From positions 1,575,111 through 1,639,110 of the forward strand of contig JAHNZQ020003147.1 of assembly GCA_019155205.2 (NCBI GenBank): a DNA stretch of 64,000 nucleotides. Direction: 5' to 3'. Below, one piece after another: positions 19,210-30,539 of this stretch (position 1 is the first letter of the stretch; every line of letters starts with the position of its first letter). This DNA is from Gracilaria vermiculophylla (Eukaryota > Rhodophyta > Florideophyceae > Gracilariales > Gracilariaceae). A model generated the notes under the pieces. That model saw only the letters and a list, made by a program, of their open reading frames with translations, searched no databases and had not been told where the DNA came from. Made by a program: the position numbers and the translations under genes.

Positions 19210-20736
19210 ATGAGCCAGGCGCGTCGTTCCGAGCGTCTTCGCCGCAAGCGTCTGAGCACCCCAGGCTTGAGCCGCCCTGGCAACTACAGTCTGTACGGCA
19301 CTGGATACGTCGTAGAGTCAGAAGCTTCCTTCTTGCCAGTCGAAGAGCGTAATCCTGCGAAACAATCCCGTCGAGTGCGATATAAGGACTCCCCGCATAA
19401 GTTTGTCGCTGACTCGCCCGTGGAACCTCCTCCATCTCGTCGCACATCTTCCGCTCGCGGTGTGGCCGACCGCGTACGTGTATCTCTCTTCGATATCCTA
19501 GGCTCTGCGGCAAAGAAACCTGCTAGCACGACTTGGCGAACCGCCACCCGTCATCACCAGGAAGACGAGGTAATTGACGACGATGATGACGACGACGAGC
19601 CAGAACAGCAGCAAATTCATCCACATGGCGATGCTGCCCCTCCCGACGCCACCAAAGCGTTTGCACTTCAGCGAATTCGTCGCAAGATTCGAACCTTTGT
19701 TAGACGCCATGAGAAAGCGCTCCCGCTAGTTTTCATTACCGCACTGTTTGTCACGGGCATGTTGTTTCTGCTTTTCATGGAAGCCAGACACAGTGCTCGC
19801 ATTGGAACAACGCCTGCCTATGTCCGACTTCGAAATTCATGCACACCGCGATGGGCGATTTCCGATATTCCATTCCCCCCGCTTCTTCGCGCGTTGGCTT
19901 CCGTGCTTTACGATGCAGTACGAACCGTTGTGAAGGGTGCATTCTCACTTATACGCAACCTACCGTCTTACCTGTTCCGCTTCATGTCGAGGGCCCCACC
20001 CCCCACGGTGCTCGGTGACTTTGTGACACGCGCCGAGCTCGAGCAGCAAATTCTGCCGCGTGTGCTGACCGAGGCGAAGAAGGCGGCGCAACAAGACGCA
20101 GCCCGCGTAGCAGCTGAGGTGCCGCTGGCCGTCCGCCGTGAAGCGGCGCGTATGCGCGACGAATTTTCGGGCTTTGCGGAACGGTATGCGGCAGACAAGG
20201 ATCTGCCGCCGGACTTTGCGCTGGGCTCGGCCGGCGGGAAGATCGTGTGGACGAGGCCGAGTGCACAGCGACTTTATGGGCGTTTCATTCTCAAATACGT
20301 CGAGGCTCTTTTGGGAGATGGTATTCCCACGCCGCACCGTCCGGTTCGGGCTTCTGCTATCCTGGAGCCGGAGGTTCTTCCCGGCAATTGCTGGTCTTTT
20401 GACGGGGACAAAGCAGAGGTTATGATCCGGCTTCTTGCATTGGTCAAAGTGACCAGCGTGACGATGGAGCACACGCCGAGATCCAGCGCGATTTCGGTGG
20501 AGAGCGCTCCACGCCGGTTCAAGGTACATGGGGTGAAGGGAGATCGGGAGGACTTGGAAGTCGGTGATTTTGTGTTTGACATGAAGGAGGAACGCAAGGG
20601 TCATATCCAGCGCTTTGACGTCCATGGCGAAAACGTTTTCCGCGCGATTCGTTTAGAGATTTTGAGCAACCATGGAGCCAACCACACATCGGTGTATCGC
20701 TTCCGAGTACATGGACAACGGGCACAAAGTGCATGA
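19210..20736 (+). CDS. SUN-domain inner nuclear membrane protein
   Basis: 508 residues from the ATG at 19210. The frame is open upstream, but this ATG begins a typical basic, nucleoplasmic N-terminus. Order: basic tail (1-90), an acidic run of seven Asp (about 123-129), a basic stretch, one membrane span (about 171-191), a second weakly hydrophobic stretch, a coiled coil (about 272-325), then a C-terminal SUN domain (about 334-503). The domain begins PPDFALGSAGGKIV and contains PGNCWSFDGDKAEVMIRL, both hallmark SUN segments. SUN proteins sit in the inner nuclear membrane and bind KASH partners in the perinuclear space, linking chromatin to the cytoskeleton and moving or anchoring nuclei and meiotic chromosomes. 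The single-exon structure and length are normal for a plant-type C-terminal SUN protein. Confidence 0.93.
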   Translation: MSQARRSERLRRKRLSTPGLSRPGNYSLYGTGYVVESEASFLPVEERNPAKQSRRVRYKDSPHKFVADSPVEPPPSRRTSSARGVADRVRVSLFDILGSAAKKPASTTWRTATRHHQEDEVIDDDDDDDEPEQQQIHPHGDAAPPDATKAFALQRIRRKIRTFVRRHEKALPLVFITALFVTGMLFLLFMEARHSARIGTTPAYVRLRNSCTPRWAISDIPFPPLLRALASVLYDAVRTVVKGAFSLIRNLPSYLFRFMSRAPPPTVLGDFVTRAELEQQILPRVLTEAKKAAQQDAARVAAEVPLAVRREAARMRDEFSGFAERYAADKDLPPDFALGSAGGKIVWTRPSAQRLYGRFILKYVEALLGDGIPTPHRPVRASAILEPEVLPGNCWSFDGDKAEVMIRLLALVKVTSVTMEHTPRSSAISVESAPRRFKVHGVKGDREDLEVGDFVFDMKEERKGHIQRFDVHGENVFRAIRLEILSNHGANHTSVYRFRVHGQRAQSA

Positions 20737-20909
20737 AACGGCGATGAACGTAGACGGGGAGTCATCGTACCGTTTTGTACATAGATGCTTGGAATACGAA
20801 AGCGGTGAAGACATCACTTTTGTAGATTTGATTCGGAGATTTCTGTGAATGACGTGGGAGTGACTTGGTTTTTATGCACGTAGTTATTCATTCTAACTGC
20901 GCATGACTC

Positions 20910-20915
20910 AATAAA
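20910..20915 (+). terminator. Polyadenylation signal of the SUN gene
   Basis: AATAAA lies about 175 bp after the stop codon, at a normal distance for a eukaryotic 3' end. No competing gene lies between. Confidence 0.5.
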
Positions 20916-21373
20916 AAGATGGACGGTAAGGTAGAGCTGGGCGAGTCGATCACGGATTCCGACCGGGAACTGGCAGCGAGTGCGGCGAGCAACTCGAGGC
21001 TATTCCATCCAATAAGCTTCTGTGTCTGCTTCTGAGAGAGGTAGATGAGAAGACGTGCAATGAGCGGACTCGTACCGCACGGTACACCTAGCTAGCTAGT
21101 ACCCTTTGTAGTTTACAGCTTAACACGGCGGAAATCAGATGCTTGCAGCGCAAGGACATGTGCGCTCCGTGATTGGACGCCTGGCCACAATGGCCATGCC
21201 ATGGCGCACGGAACGTGTACTGCTGGACACGCTGCACTGGTGCACCCTGGCGGCGCGCACCGCCAGAGGCGTGGACAACCGCGCTCGGCTCTGCACGACT
21301 GTCAAACTCGCGATCCTTCACAGCGCCGCCGCAGGCAGCGAAGCCTCCTCGGCACACCGCGGATGTAGCCGCA

Positions 21374-22934
21374 ATGAGGCGGTCCGCCGCCAGCGTGCTC
21401 ACTCAGGCGCTCGCCGACTCTCTCACCTCCATCTGCACCTTTATCCTCACTCGCCGGTGCGGCGCCCTGTTCTACCGGCGCTTTCTCTCCCGCGAAAATG
21501 TAATCAACCAGTAAGTGAGCCGCGCGTCTTCGCCGATCAAGCCTCCCCGCCGCACACCCGCGCACCCACGCACCCGCGTTCCCGCGCACCCGCTGACTTA
21601 TCGAGCACTTTCTTTGCTGTAGTGCAAGCGTACAGCGCCTCTTTGAGTGGACCTTTTCGCTGTCTCTGTCAATTATTCTGCTCATCTTCTTCGACGCCAT
21701 GGGAGTCATGCATGCCGCCACACGTCGTCTCAACTGGCTTTTCGGCGTCTATGCCCTAGTAATAACTCTGATACTAATTCTGCCCACCGCCCAAGTGTAC
21801 CACATTCTGTACGACAGCGGATGGCATCCAGTGGAAGCCATGCGCGCCTCTTTGCTTTGCGAACTGGTCTTTCTGTATCTGTTTTGGCGGGTGGGAGATG
21901 GATTTCCGCTCATGCCGCAAACCTACTCTCCAATAACCCCAAAGATCATATCCACGTTTTCTATTGAAGCAGTCATGAGCCGCATTCTGGTTGTAGGCAT
22001 CACGATGCTTGCCATTCTGTCCGGCTTTACTGCAGTCAACTTGCCGTACAATTACCTCACGTCCTTCATCCACCCCATCAAGGAAAAGCAGGTGATTGCG
22101 CTCGGAGACAAGCTGCTCTCCTCCATTGAACGCATCTCGCGGCGGAAACGGCAGCACTTGCGATCGGAAATGCAGCTGATCGTCACCGCGCGCATGTTGG
22201 AGGGGCCCGCCGCGCCGTCAGCGCCAAGCCGCGTGATAGCCACGCTTCCTCCGGACATGCGGCAGGCAGACGCGGAGTTATCGCACCTGTTTCACGAGTA
22301 CACCGACGCGGCCTCCGCGCACCATGACGTCATGTTTGCGCGCACTCGAACGGGCAGATTGTTCACGTCGTTGGGGGCACTCATGTTGCTTCTCTGCGCG
22401 ATCCGCGTGCTGGCCGCCGTATACAATATCTGGGCGCATCTTCGCGGCAATCGTGTGGGGTCTACGGGGGCGGCCGTCGCCGTATCGAACCGACTGCACA
22501 GCATGCTGATCCGCGCGGGCGTCAACGTGGACGTTAAGGTCGTGTACCAGTACGCCACGCTCGCGTTCACTTCGGTGCTCATGTGTGTGAACTTGAGGGC
22601 GGTGCTGGTTCGAATGACTTCAGTGTTTGCGTTTGTATCTGGCAATCGAGCGGTGAATAGTTCTGCTGCCATCTTTATCGCTCATCTGATGGGCACTTAT
22701 GTGATTTCGTCCACTATACTTGTGAGAAGCTTTCTGCCGCCTGGGTCGCGAATCCTCATCGCCGACGTGTTGGGAAAACTGGAATTTCGATACTTTCAAC
22801 GGTGGTTTGACGCAATATTCATCTCGAGCGCCATTTTCGGCTCTGCTTTTCTAGCGTACCAGTCGGGGTACTTGTTCGGAAGGGTGGGCGCGAAGCCGGG
22901 CGTGCCGCGCAGGACAGGGAAGCAGAGCAGGTGA
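21374..22934 (+). CDS. GPHR/GPR89-like (GTG-type) multispan membrane protein
   Basis: Two exons: 21374-21510 and 21623-22934. The 112-bp intron has GTAAGT at its start and a pyrimidine-rich TGTAG end, and joining keeps the frame, giving 482 residues. Without exon 1 the first membrane span and part of the second would be missing. About eight to nine hydrophobic spans surround a cytosolic loop (about residues 200-300). Family signatures include LFWRVGDGFPLM, GITMLAILSGFTAVNLPYNY and, near the C-terminus, RYFQRWFDAIFISSAIF. Animal GPHR is an anion channel that helps acidify the Golgi. Plant GTG homologues were reported as ABA-binding and affect Golgi pH and growth. An endomembrane role is therefore expected, but the precise activity is not shown by sequence. 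Confidence 0.9.
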
Positions 22935-23834
22935 AGGCGCGGCTCGCAGCTCGCGGCTCGCCGCTCGCGGCTCGCCGCTCGCCGCGCGGCGCACGCTGCC
23001 AAGTGAGAAGGCACGCACGACCAGTTGAGCAAAAACGCAAAATCGGTCGTGTCTGGAAACGTCATAAATGCACACATATGTCGTTTTGCTTGCGAATTCA
23101 CACATATGTCGCCTTGCTTGCGCTTACTGGTCGAATGGCGTGGAGATCGTGTTTTCCGTCGCGCCGTTTGCTAATGTATGTTATGTTCATGTAGAGGTTA
23201 ATGTTCAGCGCAAGTGTCTTTGAGATGGAGTCGGGATCAGGACATTTGCAGCCATATATGTAAAAAGGAACAAAACGGCGCAAAAGAGCTATGGGTTCGT
23301 GAAGCACAGTTGTGAGTGATGGCCCTATTCCAACAGCTTGCGTGCAATTTTGCGGCGCAACTGTGTCGCATCGCAGGCGACGTCGCCTCGGAAGGAGGAC
23401 TGCGCGATGGTGTGGATCTGCGCGATGGTGTGGATCTGCGCATGGGGGGCTTGGTTTGCATGGGGGGCGCAGCGGTACGATTGTGCGAACAAACACACGA
23501 TCAGGCTTGAACTTTGGGGCGCACAGACGCGTCGTTTACCAGGTGCTAGATAGCTCGAGCCGAAGCGCGTGGCACACACAGGTTGGCGAGGAGGTTGGCG
23601 GGAGTTTGCCGAGATATTGGGGCGGTCAGTGCTGCTCGTGCAGGCAGGTGCACGTGCATGCACGCAGGTGACGTATAATCGGGCGTGTGTGTGATGGTTA
23701 GATGTGGGATGATAAAGGAAGAGAGTAAGCTGGGCTGCACGCAGAGTCGGCGTTAGGGAGGGAAGGGGGGGGAGCGGGGGGACGCTGTTGTGGCAGGGTA
23801 CGCATGTGTTATGTGCAGAGCAAGAACAAAGCGC
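22935..23834. other. Intergenic, short GC-rich tandem motifs
   Basis: Between two convergent genes. It contains CGGCTCGC-type reiterations at 22940-22985 and an 18-bp direct repeat (GCGATGGTGTGGATCT core) at 23402-23438. No convincing gene. Confidence 0.5.
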
Positions 23835-24725
23835 TCAGTGGTGTTCGTAGTGAGGGATGTGGTAGTCGAGGATGAGATGCCCCTCCGAGGCGGGCCAGAC
23901 GTGTGAGACAAGATCGCCCAACGTCATGGCGTCGGCGAGCTGCTCGTCGCAGCAGGTGATGACGACGGGCTCCGTAACCGGGAGCTGCAGGCGCTCGCGA
24001 ATGTAACGCGCCACCAGGTACACCGGGAGCTTTGTGGTCGTGCGCAGGGCGCAGCGCTGGATCTTGGGCGTGGAGCCCAGCGGGCGCAGCTCGCAGCGCA
24101 CCTCGTCGAAAGCGGTCGGGCCCTGCACGCGGCGCATGCCGGTCTGCGCAGCGGGTGAGAGCGCGTCGCTGTCAGACTCGGCGGCATGGCGCGCGCTTGC
24201 CACGCGGCGGTACTTGAGCGGCGGTTCGGGCTGGTCACTCTCCGGCGTGGTGGAGCGCGCGGGCGGCGGCGGCGGCTGCGGCGGCTTCGGCGGCTGCGAC
24301 GGCTGCGGCGGCTGCGACGGCTGCGGCGGCGGCGACAGCAGCGGCGACAGCAGCGGCGGCAGCGGCAGCGCCTGTTGCGGCGGCTGCTGCAGCGGCAGCG
24401 CCTGTTGCGGCGGCTGCTGCAGCGGCGACGGTGGCGCCTGTGGCGCCGGGGGGTGGTGCGGCTCCAGCGTTGGGCCGGGCGCGTTGCGCGGCGCAGTGGG
24501 CGGGAGTGCGGGCGGGTGGCGCGGGCGCTTGGCGGCGGCGGGGTCGCGCGCGGAGCGGTGAACGAGGCGCTTGGTGGTGACGAGGCGGCGGCGCTTGGTG
24601 CCGCCCACGTCGTTGCACACCAAGCACGAGCTCTGCGACACGCCACAGGCGCGGCACACCGAGTGGTTGCAGCGCAGCACGCCGACGTCGCGCGCCTCCT
24701 CAAGACAGACGTCGCAGACGGGCAT
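23835..24725 (-). CDS. RING finger plus RAWUL domain protein (PRC1 / DRIP type)
   Basis: 296 residues from the ATG at 24725. A compact C3HC4 RING lies at the very N-terminus: Cys4, Cys7, Cys19, His21, Cys24, Cys27, Cys34 and Cys37. The last loop is only six residues, shorter than usual. A basic stretch and a long Pro/Gln-rich, low-complexity region (about 60-155, GGC/GCA triplet repeats) follow, then a C-terminal ubiquitin-like RAWUL fold (about 230-293) with LPVYLVARYIRERLQLP and a final HLILDYHIP strand. The RING-plus-RAWUL pairing is that of Polycomb PCGF/RING1 proteins and plant DRIP E3 ligases, which ubiquitinate histone H2A or transcription factors. Which of these it resembles most cannot be decided by eye. 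RING completeness supports ligase activity or E3 heterodimer formation. Confidence 0.8.
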   Translation of the reverse strand: MPVCDVCLEEARDVGVLRCNHSVCRACGVSQSSCLVCNDVGGTKRRRLVTTKRLVHRSARDPAAAKRPRHPPALPPTAPRNAPGPTLEPHHPPAPQAPPSPLQQPPQQALPLQQPPQQALPLPPLLSPLLSPPPQPSQPPQPSQPPKPPQPPPPPARSTTPESDQPEPPLKYRRVASARHAAESDSDALSPAAQTGMRRVQGPTAFDEVRCELRPLGSTPKIQRCALRTTTKLPVYLVARYIRERLQLPVTEPVVITCCDEQLADAMTLGDLVSHVWPASEGHLILDYHIPHYEHH

Positions 24726-24895
24726 GGCGCGGCGGCGACGGTGGCGGTGGAGGCGATGGCGGAGGCGGCAGCGGCGGCGGTGGCGGCGATGACGTACGGC
24801 GGCGCGTGGCGCGGGGGAAAGTTTTCAGTGCCGCGCGCGCAGGGTAAGGCCGGAGCCCGAAAACCCCGACGTTTTCGACGTCCGTCGCGTGCCAC

Positions 24896-26073
24896 TAAAC
24901 GGAAATTAGTGGATTCTCATTTAAATACAGTGCGTTACTAAGGAATAAAGTAAGACTTCGTAAAAGCACGCCAAACAGATTGTTTTTGCCTAAAGTACTG
25001 TATCCATCCCTATTCCTTAAACCCCTCGAAGACTTTTTTCAAAAAGAAAGGACATTCTTACTTCAAGGGCAATTCTGGGGGAAGAACGTTGTCTTTCCTT
25101 GTCGGAACAACAAGAAATGCTTCAGTTTCAAGAAGAAAAACTCAACGAGTCCATTACTGTTCCGAAAATAATACATTCCTGGCATGTTGATAAAACGTTT
25201 CTTTAAAATCGAGCAAAATACAGAACTGCACAATATACCGGTAGCCCCCAAAACTTTTTAAAAGCGAATGACGTGCAAATAACATAATGTAAACTTTTCT
25301 ATAAATAATTCATGCAATACAATTGCAGCATATCTGTTTAAAACGCTCAATAAATCAATAATATGGCATAAAAATTGAAAAACAACTTCATATTAATTTT
25401 CAAAAATAAAATAGGTTTTTTTTAATGAAAATGGTAAATAAATCTTGATCGCTTGATCAGCTCAACAACTAAAACTTATGCAGATGAATAGAAAGATGGT
25501 AATTTTTAGAGACGAAACATTTTATATTCCTTGAACTAGATTGGTACTAACATTGTCAATATGATCTCAGAATAAATAAAACGACTTCTTTGTTTCCACC
25601 TTTGCAGTACACATCGCGGAGCTGGACCGAGCATCTCGTGTGATGAAAGACCAAGCTGGTCGCGCGTCATGACCATCCGGATCTGGCACATAAGAACTAA
25701 TTTGTCTAGATATCCAAAACTATTTATGCCGGCACGATGGACTGTCTAGCGTGCCGAAACGATGTCATTGGTGCGGTGTGGTATTTCTTTATTGCCGTAA
25801 TCACCTCCGCAGCGGTGTGGGAGAACTATACAAGTCTTGTCTATGAGCAACAAAGACTAGAAGATCAATAGCCGGGGCGCATCTACCATAAAACGAGAAT
25901 ATGACATGTGGGCGGGCAGAAACCAAGAAGTGAAGACTCAGCCTAGCCAAAAGACTACGGTATCGGGAAAATGGCCAGGCTCAACAGAAGCAATTATCAA
26001 AACAACAAGAAAACAGTCAGCTCTAGACACGTCAGTATATCTTTGAGACAGGGAGACATAGCTCAAAAACAAT
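24896..26073. other. AT-rich intergenic region, no gene seen
   Basis: A sharp drop in GC content after the host gene island. There are only short chance ORFs, and no repeat family seen elsewhere in the window is recognised here. Confidence 0.5.
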
Positions 26074-26628
26074 TGTAGTAGAGTGGATCCTAAGGTGATA
26101 TTGTGGAGTGGCCTTATGGCGTGATATTCCAAAGTAGGGCTCGTATTTTATTATCTGAGGCACGTGGTGCATAATTTGGCCCGCGTGCGCTACAGTATCC
26201 TTGAGGGACGGTAGAATTTATATTTATTTTAGGTAATTTGTGCAGGTAATTACTACAGTAGGGAGACCCGCTGAGCTGGGCTTCCGGCTTGATACTTAAT
26301 CTGCCGGTCGAGCTCCACCTCTGGGGAAGTTAACAAAGCACCCTTGAGTCTTCATCTCTTTTTCTGGTTGGAGATTCTCGTCGAACATCCTTAGGGTTTC
26401 TAAGCCGCCGATCTCCAGGTCGCCTCGTAGCATCGCCTGTAGAAGCATTGTCCGCCCAGTGAACCTCGTCCCTCCGCTTGGTGTTTGCGGATCCCCTTTC
26501 AGGACTCCCTCGGCTTATGATAGCGATTAACGGAGACCACCTTTAGGAACGCGCGCCTTTGGAGTCAATAAAAATTCCTAACGGATGTTGTGCACTAGCA
26601 CTTCAAAAAGAGAACTGATGGTACCACA
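26074..26628 (+). repeat. Solo gypsy LTR with perfect target duplication
   Basis: A complete 555-bp LTR of the long subfamily, from TGTAGTAGAGTGGATCC to GGTACCACA. It is flanked on both sides by ACAAT (26069-26073 and 26629-26633). No internal sequence is attached. This is the footprint left when the two LTRs of an inserted element recombine. Sense is plus. Confidence 0.9.
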
Positions 26629-26633
26629 ACAAT

Positions 26634-27850
26634 TACGTACTGATACTATTAAGTAAGTGCTACTCTGTTGAGAACATTTAAAGATTCCTGCGGTCGGACC
26701 GAAGGATTTCAAGTTAGGGGCGTAGGTTTTGGTGGGCCTTCACCCCCTCCAACTGGGCTGGTCCCCCTTTATTAGGCCGGGAACCCATACTATACTCTGG
26801 TATCAAGGCCGCATTTTGTAGGTTAGGGTTATCTAAACTGACAATAAATTGAACAAAACTAATAATTAGTTAATGCTCACTACAGTAGTAAACGTAGTGA
26901 AACCCGCTCGCGATGAAATATTTAGTGGAAAGTTTCAAAGAGAAAATATCCCAAGGGCATGTGGCTCATCAATAATATGATGAGGCTCTTTAGATGGGAT
27001 CTGAACAATGCTTTATGTTTTTTTGGCGGCGCCCCTGCGTGTAACATGCGCCATGTGCGTGCCACCTTTTTCACCTGCCATAGTGGCGCTTTCCCAAAAC
27101 GCGTTGACCACAGTAGATGCTGTAGTAATTATTCTACAGAGCCATTTCGGATTGCTCCACGGCGCAGTTTCCGTGGTACAGCGCGCGGCGTGCGCACGAC
27201 CGGTTGGTAGGCTCGAGGGGGCAAGGCTGGTCTAGGGAGCGCAGATGTAGCTCGACCTATGACGAGATAGGAAATGGTACGCAAAATTATAACTTCAGGA
27301 CCGGAACAGCTGTAAGTACAGGATTGCGGGCAGGATTACGGCCTTCGATTAAAAATGGCGGAAGCAGCGATTGTAGGTCAGTGAGATCTGAGTCCAACGG
27401 GGCGAAGTTCCTGATGGACTGTAAAACCCACAGGGGTTGAGACCCAGCAGAAAGATGCTCTACTCAGTAGAGAGGAAGGAGCTCGGGCAGCTTCCTAAAT
27501 GTGGTGCGGACCTCTAAGATCTCTACAATCCATCCACGTGGCAAGATTACCCCCTCCGAGGTACCCGACAGGCAGTATACTGTAACCTGCCGGCATCAAC
27601 AAAAATCAATACCTTCCAAAGAGAATACTTAATAGACCTCACGTCATAATGGACAAAGAGCATGCCAAACAAATAGGTTATTCCCTCACTAAACTATCGA
27701 TCCCCTTTCTATTGTACGCCTCGCCCCGAGTCATTACGAGCACCATCTGGTGACGATACCGTACGTTACAGCGATTCTCATTCGTTAGACGTTTGTCAGT
27801 ACTCTCTTGTTAGGCATCCACTCCATGAACTGGTAATCAGCTTGCGTGGT
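26634..27850. other. No gene seen
   Basis: Mixed-composition sequence with short ORFs only. No similarity to the element families in the window was recognised. Confidence 0.4.
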
Positions 27851-27855
27851 CTGTC

Positions 27856-30125
27856 TTGGTCAGCTCATATTTCGCGTGTTCTCTTCGGTTTTCCCTATCT
27901 CCGCTTGGTATGCAAATTGTTTCTTTCGAACCACATCACTACTCTGACAAGTTTTTCATTTCCGCATCTCTGGGTCCCGCTGCATCCGTTTGGGTGAAAG
28001 GCAGTCACCCGCGTCACTTTCGTCTTAGTTACTCTGACTGTCATCAGCACTCCGTGCCTATTGGATTTGAATACAGGCCGTGGGTAGTTAATTGTTTACA
28101 TGTTTCACAGTGCCGTGTATCTTTTTACTCCCACGCGTAAACTGCTTGACCAATCGGAAACGATGCCGCAGCCTCGGGGCCCGTTTGTATTGGAACCGAG
28201 CTGTGAAACAGCCTAAAATATGATTATGGACGATTATGCCCCTTCGTTACCAACTGGTCCAATACTTCGCCTCGTGGAATCTGCCCGAGATTCATCCCTG
28301 CCGTCGAAGTTTCGTGATCGAGCACGAACCAACGGGCTCTCCAATTTGCCCTTCGTGGTCCAAACTTATGCTCCTACTCATCCGGAGTCGCCTCGCGGCA
28401 TGGAGCACACACGCCGGTGGACTTGGCCGACTGGCAATTCGTTTTCTTCTTCGACACCAGTTGGCTTCGCGCCCGTTAAAGACTCCAGCCGCAGAACGGT
28501 CACTGCGTCACCATTGGGCTTTCCAGTCGATCCTATCCGTTTTGACGACGGAATGAATCGCCACTCCTGGGCCGGACCGTACAGGGGGACTTCCAAGTGG
28601 ACTCTGCGTTCGACCAGCCGAGGTAGTACACTTCCTCTTCCGAGTGCAGGGAGCCGAGTGATGAGTTGTCCCAAGTGTAGCATCAGTCCATATGTTGCTC
28701 CGTCTGTTCCGGCTGTTTAAGCCTCTATTGGTGATGAAGACATCCTTTCGGCTTCAACTCGTACTGTGCCATGTAGAAGTCTGGCTTTATCACCTTTTGG
28801 TTGGGCTTCCGTTCCACGACCGGGGATCGATTTTCGCGAGCTGTTTCAGTCCCATTGCCGATATGAATAAGACCTTCCGGAAGTGCACTTCACGGTACTC
28901 GTCTTTGTGCTTGACTGGACTCTCCGGTCCAACGTGTTCCTAGTCAAACAGGTCTTCCGTCGTCCACTCGGACAAGTTTTGATCATTTTTTATCAATAGA
29001 ATTGCGAGCACTCGGTGCATTTCGGGAACCACGGGACTCGATATGTGACACCAGTTGGTCCGCGGAGCTTTACTCTGTCTGCCGCATTCGATGCGAAATG
29101 GTGACGTACCATCTTTTTTCACGGTGATTCCTCCGATGGTACCATCATATTTTGGCATAAATATGGGGACCCCACGAATGGGAGTATTTTCTCAGATTGT
29201 TTCCCATGCTTTGCCACGTAGGTCTACCCGAGATCTAACAGAATCTATTGCGCTTTCCCTCAGGTGGTCTGCCTTGACCGTTAATTGCACACAATGTTTT
29301 TTATTGACAAAAAGCTATGAGATGGGGATAGGGGAGATGAGACCTGCAGAGGCACCGGTGGCCAAATTTGTGAACTTTTCATACGTGCAACACTGCCAAG
29401 TTGTTCACCCAGGAGGAGAGCATTCGTCGATCCATGTATGTCTCCCATTCCGATTTATGGAGCAGCTACGAAATTCTTTACTACTTTAACGTCGCTGCCC
29501 TTCTATTCCTTTCTGGCGTACTCTAGCAGTTATATCTGCCAAGGTGGTCCGTTTGCAGCTTTAATTTGGTCGGTCGCCATTGCGGGCAGTTTTGCTTCAG
29601 TCGCATTTTTGGTTTTGCATGTCGCCTAAGAAAAAGTACCATGGCTTTCCAGGTGCCCGAACGAACGTTTTTGGGCAATCATATTGTCTCCGTTCCGTCG
29701 AGTCTTCTATTTGCCTAAACACATGGTTGCCGTGATCCACGAAAAACTCTGTTTATCAAACTTGGATGCAAGCACTCCGTATACGGCTTTTGACTTTGGT
29801 GCCATATTGGAGCTCTACAACTGTTGGAAACCTGTCCAGCAGTAAACTTTGTTGAACTACCATACCTGGACTATCAGGATGGCGTCCATTTGGATGAAGG
29901 CGACGATTATGACGCCCCGTGTTCGAAGATCCAAGAGTCCCTCCATCTTCGAGAGTCGAAAAGTCCCCGGCGGTATCCAATTTGACTCCCGGGGCTCTGA
30001 GGTCGCCCAGGAGCGTACCTCTACAAAGCGATTCTTTGTTACCCATTAATCGGGCTTTATACTCAGGTCGCGGCCTTTCGGTCCCTTCCAATGGTCACTG
30101 CACTGCTCTGGACATTACAACCTAA
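27856..30125 (+). pseudogene. Unrecognised decayed coding region
   Basis: Several plus-strand open stretches lie end to end in changing frames: 27856-28140, 28220-28720, 28692-28943, 29055-29489 and 29849-30049. Together they suggest a former protein-coding region broken by frameshifts. It faces the minus-strand integrase fragment at 30540-31980. This is the same layout as the antisense ORF of the 1-8 kb element, but I could not align the two proteins with confidence. Product unknown. Confidence 0.3.
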
Positions 30126-30539
30126 GTAAATAATTCTTCTTCTCTCCTATCAGCAGTCCCTGACGAGTTGGCTATCAACGACTGCATCGCCTGCATCAAT
30201 ATTTCTCCAGTACTTTAAAATCGTTATGAATCTGTGCATGTTGTCTCGTCATGAAACGGTGGATAATGTCCTGTTGTGAACCTGTGGATTCTGTCTCATT
30301 GTGAATCTGTGCGTGCTGTCACCTCCTGAACCTGTGAATGCTATTCCATCATGAACCTTTGGGTGCTCTCCCGTAATGGACCTATGGATGATGTCTCCGC
30401 TATCGACGAATGAAATAGTCTTCTCCCGAACTAGTTTATTTAGCCGATATGATTGCAACCATTCGGGATTCCCGGAGCTTGATTCAGTGAAAAATTCATC
30501 ACATGGTACCAAGCGTCTGTATGTTTATATGCGCTTGAA

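Noticed and set aside
22940..22990. CRISPR-like short repeats
   Set aside because: Simple CGGCTCGC reiteration without spacers, in a eukaryotic context.
24034..24941. Long plus-strand ORFs opposite the RING-RAWUL gene (175 and 251 codons)
   Set aside because: They are Arg/Gly-rich shadows of the triplet-repeat region. The minus frame has real domains.
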